From CBDCWO01 sp965223405 (lineage in GTDB: Bacteria; Bacteroidota; Bacteroidia; Chitinophagales; Saprospiraceae), in contig CBDCWO010000006.1 in the NCBI GenBank assembly GCA_965223405.1, forward strand, positions 1,116,001-1,180,000: a stretch of 64,000 nt of DNA, written 5' to 3'. Shown here piece by piece: positions 8,204 to 15,686 of this stretch (its first letter is position 1; every line of letters begins with the position of its first letter). A program made the position numbers and the translations under genes. A model generated the notes under the pieces. That model ran no database searches. It was not told where the DNA came from and saw only the letters and a program-made list of their open reading frames with translations.

Positions 8204-9010
8204 TGACAGCGAAGCTCGTATAGACAGGTATCAAGGGTGTCAGGTGTCAGGTATCAAGGGTTTTCAGGTATCTTTCTGACTTCTGTTTTCTTTTCAACAA
8301 TTTCACTACAGAATGTTGACAGCGACGCTCGTAAAGACAATACTTCCTGACCGAATCAAGCCAAAGGCGAATGGCCAATAGCAAAAAGCCTATAACTAGT
8401 TCCATTCCACACCCACACCTTCTCATTACCCAATACTGACAGCGAAGCTCGTATAGACAGGTATCAAGGGTGTCAGGTGTCAGGTATCAAGGGCTTTCAG
8501 GTATCAAGGGTTTTCAGGTATCTTTCTGTCTTCTGTTTTCTTTTCAACAATTTCACTACAGAATGCTGACAGCGACGCTCGTAAAGACAATACTTCCTAA
8601 CCGAATCAAGCCAAAGGCGAATGGCCAATAGCAAAAAGCCTATAGCCATTAGCCAGTTCCATTTTACACCCACACCTTCTCAATACCCAATACTGACAGC
8701 GACGCTCGTATAGACAGGTATCAAGGGTGTCAGGTGTCAGGTATCAAGGGCTTTCAGGTATCTTTCTGACTTCTATTTTCTATCTTCTATTTCCCTTCTC
8801 ACTACCGAATACTGACAGCGACGCTCGTAAAGATAGATATCAAGGGTGTCAGGTGTCAGGTATCCAGGGTTTTCATGTATCTTTCTGACTTCTGCTTTCT
8901 TTTCAACAATTTCACTACAGAATGTTGACAGGGACGCTCATAAAGACAATACTTCCTAACCGAATCAAGCCAAAGGCGAATGGCCAATAGCAAAAAGCCT
9001 ATAGCCAGTT
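8204..9010. repeat. Tandem alternating intergenic repeat, seven copies of a tgacagcga core
   Basis: The core tgacagcgacgctcgta (with a/c and t/a variants) begins at 8204, 8317, 8438, 8567, 8694, 8813 and 8926, spaced 113-129 bp. Two unit types occur. Type A (8204, 8438, 8694, 8813) is followed by agacaggtatcaagggtgtc and more tatcaaggg words. Type B (8317, 8567, 8926) is followed by agacaatacttcct and a stretch with ggcgaatggccaatagc. The order is A-B-A-B-A-A-B. No open frame runs through it. There are no fixed-length spacers with invariant repeats as in CRISPR, and no transposase. Origin and role are unknown. Confidence 0.85.
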
Positions 9011-9067
9011 CCATTCCACACCCACACCTTCTCAATACTCAATACGCTGTACTCACTACTTATTTCC

Positions 9068-9075
9068 TATTTTTG
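9068..9075 (+). promoter_or_regulatory. -7 box abutting cysQ
   Basis: TATTTTTG, an exact TAnnTTTG match, ends 4 nt before the ATG at 9080. This is nearly the same arrangement as in front of the EamA gene at 1774. It would give a transcript with almost no 5' leader. Confidence 0.45.
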
Positions 9076-9079
9076 CACC

Positions 9080-9859
9080 ATGGATATACACGCATTGTTA
9101 GAACCGGTCCTCGAGATCGCCCAGGCAGCCCGTCATGAAGTCCTTAAAATCTATCACAGCACCGATTTCGGGATTGAGAATAAAGAGGACGATTCGCCGC
9201 TGACCAAGGCCGATCGGAAGTCACATGAGCTGATTACAGAATCGTTGCAGAGGTTGACGCCGCATATTCCTGTGATCTCGGAAGAAAGTGCTGACGATTC
9301 GGATCCCGGCGAGATCCGCTCGACCTATTGCTGGGTCGTAGATCCTTTGGATGGCACCAAAGAATTTGTCGCCCGAAACGGACAATTTACGATTAATATT
9401 GCTTTGCTGAAGGGCCAGTATCCGGTGTTTGGGGTAGTAGATGTACCGGAAGAACAGGCTGTGTATTGGGCATTAAAGGATGCCGGTGCCTGGCGACGGG
9501 ACCATCAGGGTCAAACCAAGCTGGAAGGAGGTCATTTGCCATCTACTTTGCGAGTAGTATGCTCCAGGTCTCATCTGAATTCGAAGACCCAAGATTATCT
9601 GAAAAAGTTACCTCAGCATCGGTTGGTACCCATGGGAGGATCCATGAAGTTTATGTTGATAGCTGAAGGGAAAGCCGATTTATATCCACGGCTGGGACCC
9701 ACGATGGAGTGGGATACTTGTGCCCCTCAGATCATCGTGGAGGAATCGGGTGGCGTTCTAATCAATCTGGAAACCGGTAAGAGAATGGAATACCGCAAAC
9801 AGGGTTTTCTGAATCCTCATTTTATTGTACATTCGCGGCAAGGTATTGAAGTCATTTAA
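9080..9859 (+). CDS. cysQ: 3'(2'),5'-bisphosphate nucleotidase CysQ
   Basis: Mg-dependent phosphatase that removes the 3'-phosphate of PAP (and PAPS), preventing PAP accumulation from sulfate assimilation. The 259 aa show all metal-site motifs of the inositol monophosphatase superfamily in order: DDSPLTKAD (about residues 37-45), the EES acid pair (VISEESADD), WVVDPLDGTKEF (about residues 83-94) and MEWDTCAPQIIVEESGG near residue 210. Full length for CysQ. It sits 53 bp upstream of the O-antigen-ligase-like gene and may be the first gene of that transcript. No sulfate assimilation genes are in the window. The last residues IVHSRQGIEVI are typical of an intact C-terminus. Confidence 0.93.
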   Translation: MDIHALLEPVLEIAQAARHEVLKIYHSTDFGIENKEDDSPLTKADRKSHELITESLQRLTPHIPVISEESADDSDPGEIRSTYCWVVDPLDGTKEFVARNGQFTINIALLKGQYPVFGVVDVPEEQAVYWALKDAGAWRRDHQGQTKLEGGHLPSTLRVVCSRSHLNSKTQDYLKKLPQHRLVPMGGSMKFMLIAEGKADLYPRLGPTMEWDTCAPQIIVEESGGVLINLETGKRMEYRKQGFLNPHFIVHSRQGIEVI

Positions 9860-9912
9860 AACATAACTTAATAAATAGTCTTTAAATGACTTCATTGGTA
9901 AATTGGAACTGA

Positions 9913-11205
9913 ATGCAGCGTATTGACCACTGGGTAAAGATTTTATTTCTGGCTCTATGTATCTCATTGCCTATATCGAAGGCCGTAGTATCCATATGCA
10001 TAGTCCTGTTATTGATCTTGGCTATACCGGGTATTATCAATCGCACCTGGTCATGGTGGAAGTCCCAATACCTGATCTTACTGCCGGCACTGTTATTTAT
10101 GGCATACCTTCCGAGTGTGATGTACTCCGAAGATCTGAGTAACGCCATGACCTTTTGCTACCAGCAGGTTCCCCTGATCGTGATACCGGTAATATTGGTA
10201 CGATTCCGGGATATTGTCATGGAAAATCTGCGCGACATGCTGAGGTTTTTTATTTATGGGTGTGCCATATCCAGTGTATGCACACTGGTCCTCTTTGCTT
10301 TACCCGAAGATGCCGTTATCTTTTTGACCGAACACATTCCACTACTTAAAGAATATAAACAAATGGCCAGCCGGATCAAATTCGGATTATACAGCCCTTT
10401 CCTGGACCGGTTGCACTTTAGTTACCTTCTGGCCATAGCCATCTTGTTTACCCTCTGGTTGCGCATAAAAAATGGACGTGAAGATTGGATGGTATTAACC
10501 ACCGTGGCAATCGTACCGACTATTATCTTATTAGGTGCTCGCGGGGCCCAATTGGGTTTGTTACTGGTGTTATCGCTTTGGATCCTCAAGGGAATGCGAT
10601 CCTATTTAAAGGAGCAAAAACAATGGAAGCGACCGGCGTTAAACCTGGCCACAGTTGCCTTTCTGGGGGTATATTTTCTCCTGGCGCCACTTCTGATCTA
10701 TAAGACCATCACTCCGGTTCAAACACGATACGCACAATTGTTTTGGGAGCTGGAACTGATCCGGAATGGCAAATATGTGGAGTACGATTATGCCCATTTT
10801 ACTTCGCTATCCCGGCTACTGTCTATAAAGAACCATGCCCGACTCATCAAGGATGCGCCCGTTCTGGGTACGGGAGTCGGCGATTTCCGGAAAAAACTGG
10901 GCGAAGCCTATGCCAGAGATGCAGAAGTAGGTCTAAATCTACAACCTTTCGCCAACAACCAGTATGTTTTCCTATGGGCTGCTGCCGGCATACTGGCCTT
11001 GGCGGTATTCCTCTTTGTGTTGTATCATTTGGCCTCACATTTCCTTGCTATTCAGGATCCCTGGTTGCAGATCCTGGCCATCTCGTGGTTGGTGTTTATG
11101 GCCTTTATCCTGATGCTGGATGTCTTTCTGATCTATCAGGTCGGATCTTCCTCATTTGCTTTGTTTGCCGGATTGCTGACCCTACAAACCCGCAGTACCT
11201 CATGA
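9913..11205 (+). CDS. O-antigen ligase/polymerase-like membrane protein (Wzy/WaaL superfamily)
   Basis: Polytopic inner-membrane protein of 430 aa with about ten or more hydrophobic segments. The conserved core of the Wzy_C/O-antigen ligase superfamily is recognisable: a hydrophobic helix ending in ILLGARGAQLGLLLVLSLW, then a large periplasmic loop from about residue 270 containing RNGKYVEYDYAHFTSLSRL and GTGVGDFRKKLGEAYAR, where the family has its catalytic His and Arg. The loop motif PVLGTGVGDF is typical. It joins or polymerises surface polysaccharide units. Its stop overlaps the start of the downstream glycosyltransferase (ATGA), which supports a glycan-assembly role. Ligase versus polymerase cannot be decided from sequence. 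Confidence 0.82.
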   Translation: MQRIDHWVKILFLALCISLPISKAVVSICIVLLLILAIPGIINRTWSWWKSQYLILLPALLFMAYLPSVMYSEDLSNAMTFCYQQVPLIVIPVILVRFRDIVMENLRDMLRFFIYGCAISSVCTLVLFALPEDAVIFLTEHIPLLKEYKQMASRIKFGLYSPFLDRLHFSYLLAIAILFTLWLRIKNGREDWMVLTTVAIVPTIILLGARGAQLGLLLVLSLWILKGMRSYLKEQKQWKRPALNLATVAFLGVYFLLAPLLIYKTITPVQTRYAQLFWELELIRNGKYVEYDYAHFTSLSRLLSIKNHARLIKDAPVLGTGVGDFRKKLGEAYARDAEVGLNLQPFANNQYVFLWAAAGILALAVFLFVLYHLASHFLAIQDPWLQILAISWLVFMAFILMLDVFLIYQVGSSSFALFAGLLTLQTRSTS

Positions 11206-12302
11206 AAATCCTCCAGGTTTCTTCCGCAAGGACCTGGCGGGGGGGAGAACAACAAATCGCCTATTTGCTGGAGGGGCTGATAGATGAAGGACATGAACTA
11301 TTTGTCTTTTGCCCTCACACCAGTCCACTGGCCGCAATGTGTGCCAAGCAAGGATGGTCTTATCAGACATACACTAAACGAAACCTCGATCCCCGGGTGG
11401 CCTGGCAGTTAACCGCATTAGCAAAAACTCAGACGGTGGATCTAATCCACTTGCACGATTCGCACAGCCACTCCTATGGGGTAATGGCAGCCCGTCTGTT
11501 TGGCCTCAAAGTACCGATGGTGTTAAGTCGCCGCGTAGATTTTCCCATTTCGTCTAATTTCTTTTCGCGCTGGAAATACAATCATCCTCAGGTGCGGAAG
11601 ATCCTTTGTGTCTCGAGGTTTATCAGGGATCTGCTCAAACCGGATATCCGGGACCACCGGCGGCTGGAGGTGGTGTATAGCGGAGTGGATACCAATAATG
11701 TCAATCCGCATCGTACCGGGATCCTGCGCCGGCAATATGGGATTGGAGCGGATGAGATACTCATCGGCAACATCGCTGCCATCGCACCTCACAAGGATTA
11801 TTATACCTGGGTGGATTCGGTAAAAGTGCTTCTCTCCCGCAAGTTGAAAGCCAGATTCCTGATCATTGGTGATTACGACGACGGTAAAGATCAACTTCTG
11901 CATTATATCCAAGCACAAGGCCTGCAAGATCACATTCAGTGTACCGGATTCCGTACCGATATTCGTGACATCATCTGCGATCTGGATATCCTGCTGGTAA
12001 GTAGCCAAACCGAGGGATTGGGCACCACCATTATTGATGCTTTTGCCTCGGAGGTACCGGTGGTCGCTACCAATGCCGGAGGTATACCGGAACTGGTTCG
12101 GCACCGGAAGACCGGCTGGCTCGGTAGGGTCAAAGACCCGGAATCATTGGCCAACGGTGTGGAAGCGATGATCCGGGATACCGAATTAAGAAATAAGGTG
12201 ATCCGTGAAGCCCAGCTGTTGGCACCGAGATTCCATTTCCGGAAGATGGTGCAGCGGACGGTGGAGGTGTACGAGAGAGTGGTGGGGGATAAGGTGGATT
12301 AA
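11202..12302 (+). CDS. Glycosyltransferase family 4-like (GT-B)
   Basis: Retaining-type GT-B glycosyltransferase, 366 aa. The N-terminal domain begins MKILQVSSARTWRGGEQQ, the acceptor-domain glycine-rich start with RGGEQ. The C-terminal domain has IGNIAAIAPHKDYYTWVDS, FLIIGDYDDG and the donor-site segment SSQTEGLGTTIIDAFASEVPV. The usual EX7E pair reads EX7D here (Glu in TEG, Asp in IIDA), a substitution at the donor ribose-binding position. GGIPELVRH completes the signature. The start is the ATG overlapping the ligase stop; the frame stays open about 460 nt further upstream but that part lies inside the ligase gene and is not coding. It probably adds a sugar to a surface glycan or lipid. Confidence 0.9.
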   Translation: MKILQVSSARTWRGGEQQIAYLLEGLIDEGHELFVFCPHTSPLAAMCAKQGWSYQTYTKRNLDPRVAWQLTALAKTQTVDLIHLHDSHSHSYGVMAARLFGLKVPMVLSRRVDFPISSNFFSRWKYNHPQVRKILCVSRFIRDLLKPDIRDHRRLEVVYSGVDTNNVNPHRTGILRRQYGIGADEILIGNIAAIAPHKDYYTWVDSVKVLLSRKLKARFLIIGDYDDGKDQLLHYIQAQGLQDHIQCTGFRTDIRDIICDLDILLVSSQTEGLGTTIIDAFASEVPVVATNAGGIPELVRHRKTGWLGRVKDPESLANGVEAMIRDTELRNKVIREAQLLAPRFHFRKMVQRTVEVYERVVGDKVD

Positions 12303-12304
12303 TA

Positions 12305-12484
12305 TTGGAGACTAGTGTAGGCTACTTTCTTGGTGAAGCTGATAAGACTTATCTCTTTAAAGATTCTGCTATGTTACAACGTCTAAGTGATCTGGAAAAA
12401 TTGGAGAAGAATAAGTCTCACATCCTTTCTGGACTTGATGGATTTCTGCAGTCCATTAAGATTAAGAATATTGCTGCTCTGTAA
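12305..12484 (+). pseudogene. C-terminal remnant of an XRE-family (Cro/CI) regulator
   Basis: Frame running from about 12293 to the TAA at 12482-12484, reading LETSVGYFLGEADKTYLFKD and then a leucine-rich tail ending KIKNIAAL. This resembles the part after the helix-turn-helix in Bacteroidota XRE regulators (commonly LETSVDYLVGETDK), so the DNA-binding domain is missing. A TTG at 12305 could start it but no proper start or ribosome site is seen. It begins directly after the glycosyltransferase stop and marks the left edge of the accessory island. Homology is from memory of the family, without alignment. Confidence 0.55.
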
Positions 12485-12491
12485 ATGATAA

Positions 12492-12514
12492 AAGCCTCGA
12501 ATTAATCGAGGCTT
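12492..12514 (+). terminator. Hairpin terminator after the regulator remnant
   Basis: Perfect 9-bp stem aagcctcga / tcgaggctt (12492-12500 and 12506-12514) with a 5-nt loop. It starts 7 nt after the remnant's stop. The following gtatttta is only weakly T-rich. It lies between converging reading directions and could serve both. Confidence 0.6.
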
Positions 12515-12562
12515 AGTATTTTAGAAGTTGAGGACTAACGTATTCATTATTGGGTCTAAATT

Positions 12563-12961
12563 TTATTTGATATATGTCCTCTTTTCATATTGCTGATTGT
12601 CTTGATTTTTGGCTTGATAGTTTTCGTAGAGTTCTTCTAGTATTTCTTTTGGGTAAAGGCTTTCTACTTGAATTTGTCTATTGATTTGGTCTTTTAGATA
12701 CAGGTATTTGCAAGGATGGTCAGCTCGTTTTCCAACTTCTACCAAGCAGTTAAAATAGATCTTGATAGCAAACAGATTGTTCCGCAAGCTCTTTGGGTGC
12801 AAGCCTTGTTCTCGTACTATTCCGATGTAAACTAAAACGTCTGTATAACTCGCTTTATCTGCTCTTTCTCCTGCCCACAACTTAAACCGTTTTATCATAT
12901 TGGCATAGCCTTTTACCGATGTTGGACTGTATTTTTCATTCAAGTATTCTTCCAGTTTCAT
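12563..12961 (-). pseudogene. Tyrosine recombinase, N-terminal (core-binding) part only
   Basis: 132 aa that match the SAM-like core-binding domain of phage-type integrases: MKLEEYLNEKYSPTSVKGY, then DVLVYIGIVREQGLHPKSLR and AIKIYFNCLVEVGKRADHPC. The frame stops (YEKRTYIK) before any catalytic Arg, HxxR or Tyr, so it cannot recombine alone. Its ATG overlaps the TGA of the preceding recombinase fragment (ATGA), a spacing typical of tandem recombinase genes in Bacteroidota. It is probably the leftover front of a second recombinase. It lies at the left end of the Rhs island and may have been part of a mobile element there. Confidence 0.75.
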
Positions 12962-13173
12962 TGCATTAGATTTTGTAATTGCCGTCTGCTGATGTGGGTA
13001 TAAATCTGTGTCGTCTCTAACTGGCTGTGTCCTAAAAATAACCTTACTTGCTCAACTGGTATTCCTTGTTCTAATAGATGTGTGGCGATGCTGTGTCGTA
13101 AATTATTGATGGTGATTTGCTTGCTTTTGATAGCTTGGTTTTCTGTCCTGTCGATGATTCTGCCGAACGGCAA
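12958..13173 (-). pseudogene. Tyrosine recombinase, C-terminal catalytic fragment
   Basis: 71 aa containing the last catalytic block of a tyrosine recombinase: NNLRHSIATHLLEQGIPVEQ (HxxR-type box, here LRHSIATH), FLGHSQLETTQIYTH with the GH and the nucleophile Tyr in QIYTH, and a short tail. The first catalytic Arg and the whole N-terminal domain are absent. The only possible start is a TTG at 13171-13173, and the first residues (LPFGRIIDRTEN) come from a palindrome-like tgccgaacggcaaggc sequence rather than a proper gene start, so the 5' end looks cut by a junction. Adjacent to the toxin-immunity gene upstream. Confidence 0.75.
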
Positions 13174-13205
13174 GGCTCAAATCTTTATCATTATTCTATA
13201 TAACT

Positions 13206-13805
13206 CTAAATTTTTATCGCAACTACATTATTAAAAACACTCTCTTTCTTTTTTGTTGCGTACAAGAATGAATCGAACCTCAATGATACCACTTCAGACC
13301 TATTGTAACTCTGACCTTTTTTGTGAAAATCTTGATATGAAAATGGCATATCATTCTTTTTAAATTCCTTAGCAAATTCTTTAAAGGTAAAAGATGGTTT
13401 TAATTGCCGATTTATGGTATTGATTTTTTCAAGAACTTCATCAACTTGGTTGTCATCAACTTTGTAAGTTAAAAAGACTTGACGCATTAGAACTTCTTTT
13501 CCTTCCTCTGTAATATAATTCTTATATCCTTCGGGATTCTCAGCTTTAATTTTTTGGACTAACTTTTCTTCCTTTTTACTCAACTCTTGAACTGAAGTAT
13601 AATTCTTAACCAAAAACCTTGATTTGATTTTTCCTTCAAATCCACAAAGAACCTTACATATATACATTACTCTTTCCAGCTCACCCTTTTTTCCTGACTT
13701 GGTAGCCAATGTAAATTCTTCTATATAAAGTTGTCGATTAAACAGTACTTGACCATATCCATCTTCGGTACTAACCCAACTTCCAATTTCAAATATTTTA
13801 TCCAT
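13206..13805 (-). CDS. Probable immunity protein for the adjacent Rhs GHH nuclease tip
   Basis: 199 aa, no signal peptide or membrane segment, rich in Lys and Glu. I do not recognise a named family. Position is the argument: the ATG shares one base with the stop of the Rhs toxin tip (TAATG), the universal place for the cognate immunity gene of a polymorphic toxin, and the two would be translated together. The N-terminus (IFEIGSWVSTEDGYGQVLF) reads like a small beta-rich domain; the second half (residues 90-160) looks helical. A cytoplasmic inhibitor would fit a nuclease toxin. It could instead be an unrelated cargo gene of the island. Confidence 0.6.
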   Translation of the reverse strand: MDKIFEIGSWVSTEDGYGQVLFNRQLYIEEFTLATKSGKKGELERVMYICKVLCGFEGKIKSRFLVKNYTSVQELSKKEEKLVQKIKAENPEGYKNYITEEGKEVLMRQVFLTYKVDDNQVDEVLEKINTINRQLKPSFTFKEFAKEFKKNDMPFSYQDFHKKGQSYNRSEVVSLRFDSFLYATKKKESVFNNVVAIKI

Positions 13806-14503
13806 TAGTTATTTTCTTTGTGAAGTTTAATATGATCCTCTTTTTTCATAAATTCAATGTTTCGAGGATCTGTCATTTGTGAAGGATCATCCTTTACCAT
13901 AGTTTTATGATGCCCGTCAATTCCCTTTCCTTTTTCATATTTCTCCCCTAAACCATCTACACCTGCCGCTTGGTCTTTTCTGGCATCTCTAACTCCAGCA
14001 TTACGCATTTTTTTCTTGAACTTCTTTTTCTCTGATGCAGGTAAAGCATCATATATCTTTTCGATATACTTATTCTCTAAGTCTTGAAGCTTGTCATATG
14101 CCTTAGCTACTTTCTTTCCAAATTTTGTTGCACCATACACATCACCTACAACAGGAACCAATTCTATTGCAGTTTCCCACAAAGAATTATCTAATGTTTC
14201 AAGTACACCATCTAAGTCTTTTGCAAACTGTTTAGCCATATTCTTCGACATATAATTTTGCATCCGTCCCCTGATTTGTTTTTTAGCATATGCTCGAATT
14301 CCTGCTTTTACACCTTGCTTTGCAACCATCTTGGCCAAAACAGAAATTGGGCTTCTTCCATCAGGGTCTGTGTATATTATCGGATTATTTAAGGTATAGT
14401 TATATGGAGACCATCCAGGGAACTGGTCAGCCATGGGGTCCACCCCTGTAAATCGGCACACCGCCGGATCATACATCCTAGCGCCATAAGCGTACCCAGC
14501 CAT
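13805..14503 (-). CDS. Rhs C-terminal module with GHH-type HNH/EndoVII nuclease toxin tip
   Basis: 232 aa. Residues 1-52 are the Rhs repeat-associated core signature (YGARMYDPAVCRFTGVDP, then WSPYNYTLNNPI and YTDPDGRSP), the conserved point after which the variable toxin begins. The tip (about residues 53-232) is Lys-rich and ends with a compact nuclease-like signature: GIDGHHKTMVKDDP (GHH at residues 197-199), DPRNIEFM and DHIKLHK with His at about 224 and 228. This resembles the Tox-GHH group of HNH/endonuclease VII toxins, which cut DNA or RNA. The core upstream is in another frame, so this module is probably not expressed as a full Rhs protein; the ATG at 14503 may not be a genuine start. 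An immunity gene overlaps its end. Confidence 0.75.
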   Translation of the reverse strand: MAGYAYGARMYDPAVCRFTGVDPMADQFPGWSPYNYTLNNPIIYTDPDGRSPISVLAKMVAKQGVKAGIRAYAKKQIRGRMQNYMSKNMAKQFAKDLDGVLETLDNSLWETAIELVPVVGDVYGATKFGKKVAKAYDKLQDLENKYIEKIYDALPASEKKKFKKKMRNAGVRDARKDQAAGVDGLGEKYEKGKGIDGHHKTMVKDDPSQMTDPRNIEFMKKEDHIKLHKENN

Positions 14504-15022
14504 TCGCTGAAGTTACAGCTGGCAAAGCAGCCCAACGCAAATTCATCTTTTCCGTCAAAGTTAATATCTAAGGAGTCACTAGTCAAGTATTTGCCATTAT
14601 AAAGATACACATAAGAATCAGGTAGAGTGTCTTTCCAGGTACCCACCATCTCCCCGCCTTCGCAATGCTACGGACGGGCAGGCATCCCAAATGGGTAATA
14701 ATGATTAATTTGGATCAACTCGGTAATGGTATCACACCGTACATCGATGGTATCGTTGCGGTTGATATCTTGAAACAACACCCGGGTATTACCCAGATGA
14801 TCCTTTAAAGCATACTGATAGAAAAACCGGTGGATCGAATCATACACATGGATAATCCGCCCCTCTTCATGAAGCATCACTTGAAAAGTAATATGATCCT
14901 CATAATTCTCCCCAAAGGAAATTCCACCTTTTTGTGCCAGAAATCCATCTGTGCCAAATTTGTAATTGATCGCTCCGTTTCCTCCAAGATCGACCGTCTG
15001 CCGCAAATCTACCGAGTCAATA
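14389..15022 (-). pseudogene. Partial Rhs core, broken by an inserted element and a frameshift
   Basis: Reading begins right at the end of the immunity gene upstream and gives Rhs core sequence: GGNGAINYKFGTDGFLAQKG, FYQYALKDHLGNTRVLFQD and INHYYPFGM, the standard KDHLGNTR and YPFGM blocks. An in-frame TAG (14668-14670) follows, inside a 30-bp palindromic insertion. After it the same frame resumes with EMVGTWKDTLPD and YLYNGKYL, the normal continuation. Near 14500 the frame shifts: CNFSEWLG in this frame is followed by YAYGARMYDP in the frame of the toxin module. The N-terminal bulk of an Rhs gene is absent, so this is an orphan module. Confidence 0.78.
14653..14682. repeat. 30-bp palindromic element inserted in the Rhs core
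   Basis: On the minus strand it runs from CCTGCCCGTCCG to GCGAAGGCGGG, with self-complementary CCTGCC/GGCGGG ends. It sits exactly between the Rhs blocks YPFGM and EMVGTW, which join normally if it is removed. It adds ten codons including TAG. Related CCTGCC-type palindromes occur at 44010-44046, in the tRNA-tail array near 33.27-33.64 kb, and at 58899-58913. Confidence 0.7.
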
Positions 15023-15023
15023 T

Positions 15024-15500
15024 TTATTCTTCTGATGATAATTCTTCAAGTATGAGGTTCAACCTACTCTTTAGCATTAATGCATTTTCAATAGTCGCAG
15101 GAACTTCTATTGGATAGCATTCTTCCACAGATTTATTAGATTCAACAGCCGCCACCCAATCACCCATTATTCCAACATAACTCCTAAGAGCTTCTTCGGG
15201 ATTATTAGCACTTTCAATATCAATATAGGCTGGAGGGATATCTCCAACCACCATCCAGACATATTCATCAACTTCTGGGTATTTACTCTTTATTTTATAG
15301 AGAAAAACCCCAAGAATATATCCCCAAGAAATTGCTAACCACCCATCAACCACTTCAGAACACCATTCATAACTAAGTAAATAACTGGTAGCCTCTTTTG
15401 ATAAATCAATTATTTCCTTATCACTCTCTTCTGTGTCAGATAATGTATTAAAATTATCCAGAGTTGATGTGAGCTCTGTTATCTTATCTATAGATTCCAT
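15024..15500 (-). CDS. Probable immunity protein of an orphan Rhs toxin tail
   Basis: 158 aa, acidic and cytoplasmic-looking, with a conserved-looking centre (WLAISWGYILGVFLYKIKSK, then DEYVWMVVGDIPPAYI and ALRSYVGIMGDWVAAVESN). Proteins of this type are commonly found next to polymorphic toxins, but I cannot name the family. Its ATG immediately follows the TAA of an orphan toxin tail (15501-15503), the standard toxin-immunity arrangement. The Rhs core piece starts within a few bases after its own stop, which is how displaced toxin/immunity modules are strung together. The gene appears intact, so it may still protect against siblings that carry the active toxin. Confidence 0.65.
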   Translation of the reverse strand: MESIDKITELTSTLDNFNTLSDTEESDKEIIDLSKEATSYLLSYEWCSEVVDGWLAISWGYILGVFLYKIKSKYPEVDEYVWMVVGDIPPAYIDIESANNPEEALRSYVGIMGDWVAAVESNKSVEECYPIEVPATIENALMLKSRLNLILEELSSEE

Positions 15501-15686
15501 TTATTTTTTTCTTTGTTTCGCCCATCGTTTAAAATCTCCTCTTCTTTTATGCATTTCATGGTGTAATCCATAGCTGAGACTCCTCTTTTCCTCACCATAT
15601 TCCATTTTCTTAGAAGCAACCGGGGTGCAACCGTAGGGTAAAGTTTTCACTTTTGCCAATAGTTTTCCGAAAAAACTATGATTGAT
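15501..15686 (-). pseudogene. Orphan C-terminal toxin tail (HH-type nuclease-like)
   Basis: A short minus-strand frame ending TAA at 15501-15503. It reads through YGCTPVASKKMEYGEEKRSL to SYGLHHEMHKRRGDFKRW and a Lys-rich end. The HHEMHKRRGDF block is the kind of C-terminal His-rich signature seen at the end of HNH-superfamily Rhs toxins. The frame opens after a stop at about 15687 and partly overlaps the gene upstream, so the true homologous part is probably only the last 45-50 residues. No Rhs core and no start codon are attached: a displaced tip left behind with its immunity gene. Identity of the toxin family is tentative. Confidence 0.55.

Noticed and set aside
8204..9010. Possible CRISPR array
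   Set aside because: Repeats are 113-129 bp apart, the interspersed sequence is itself repeated in two types, and no cas genes are nearby.
10743..11201. N-terminal extension of the glycosyltransferase frame
   Set aside because: It lies entirely within the ligase gene in another frame, its residues look unlike any glycosyltransferase, and the ATGA overlap marks the real start at 11202.
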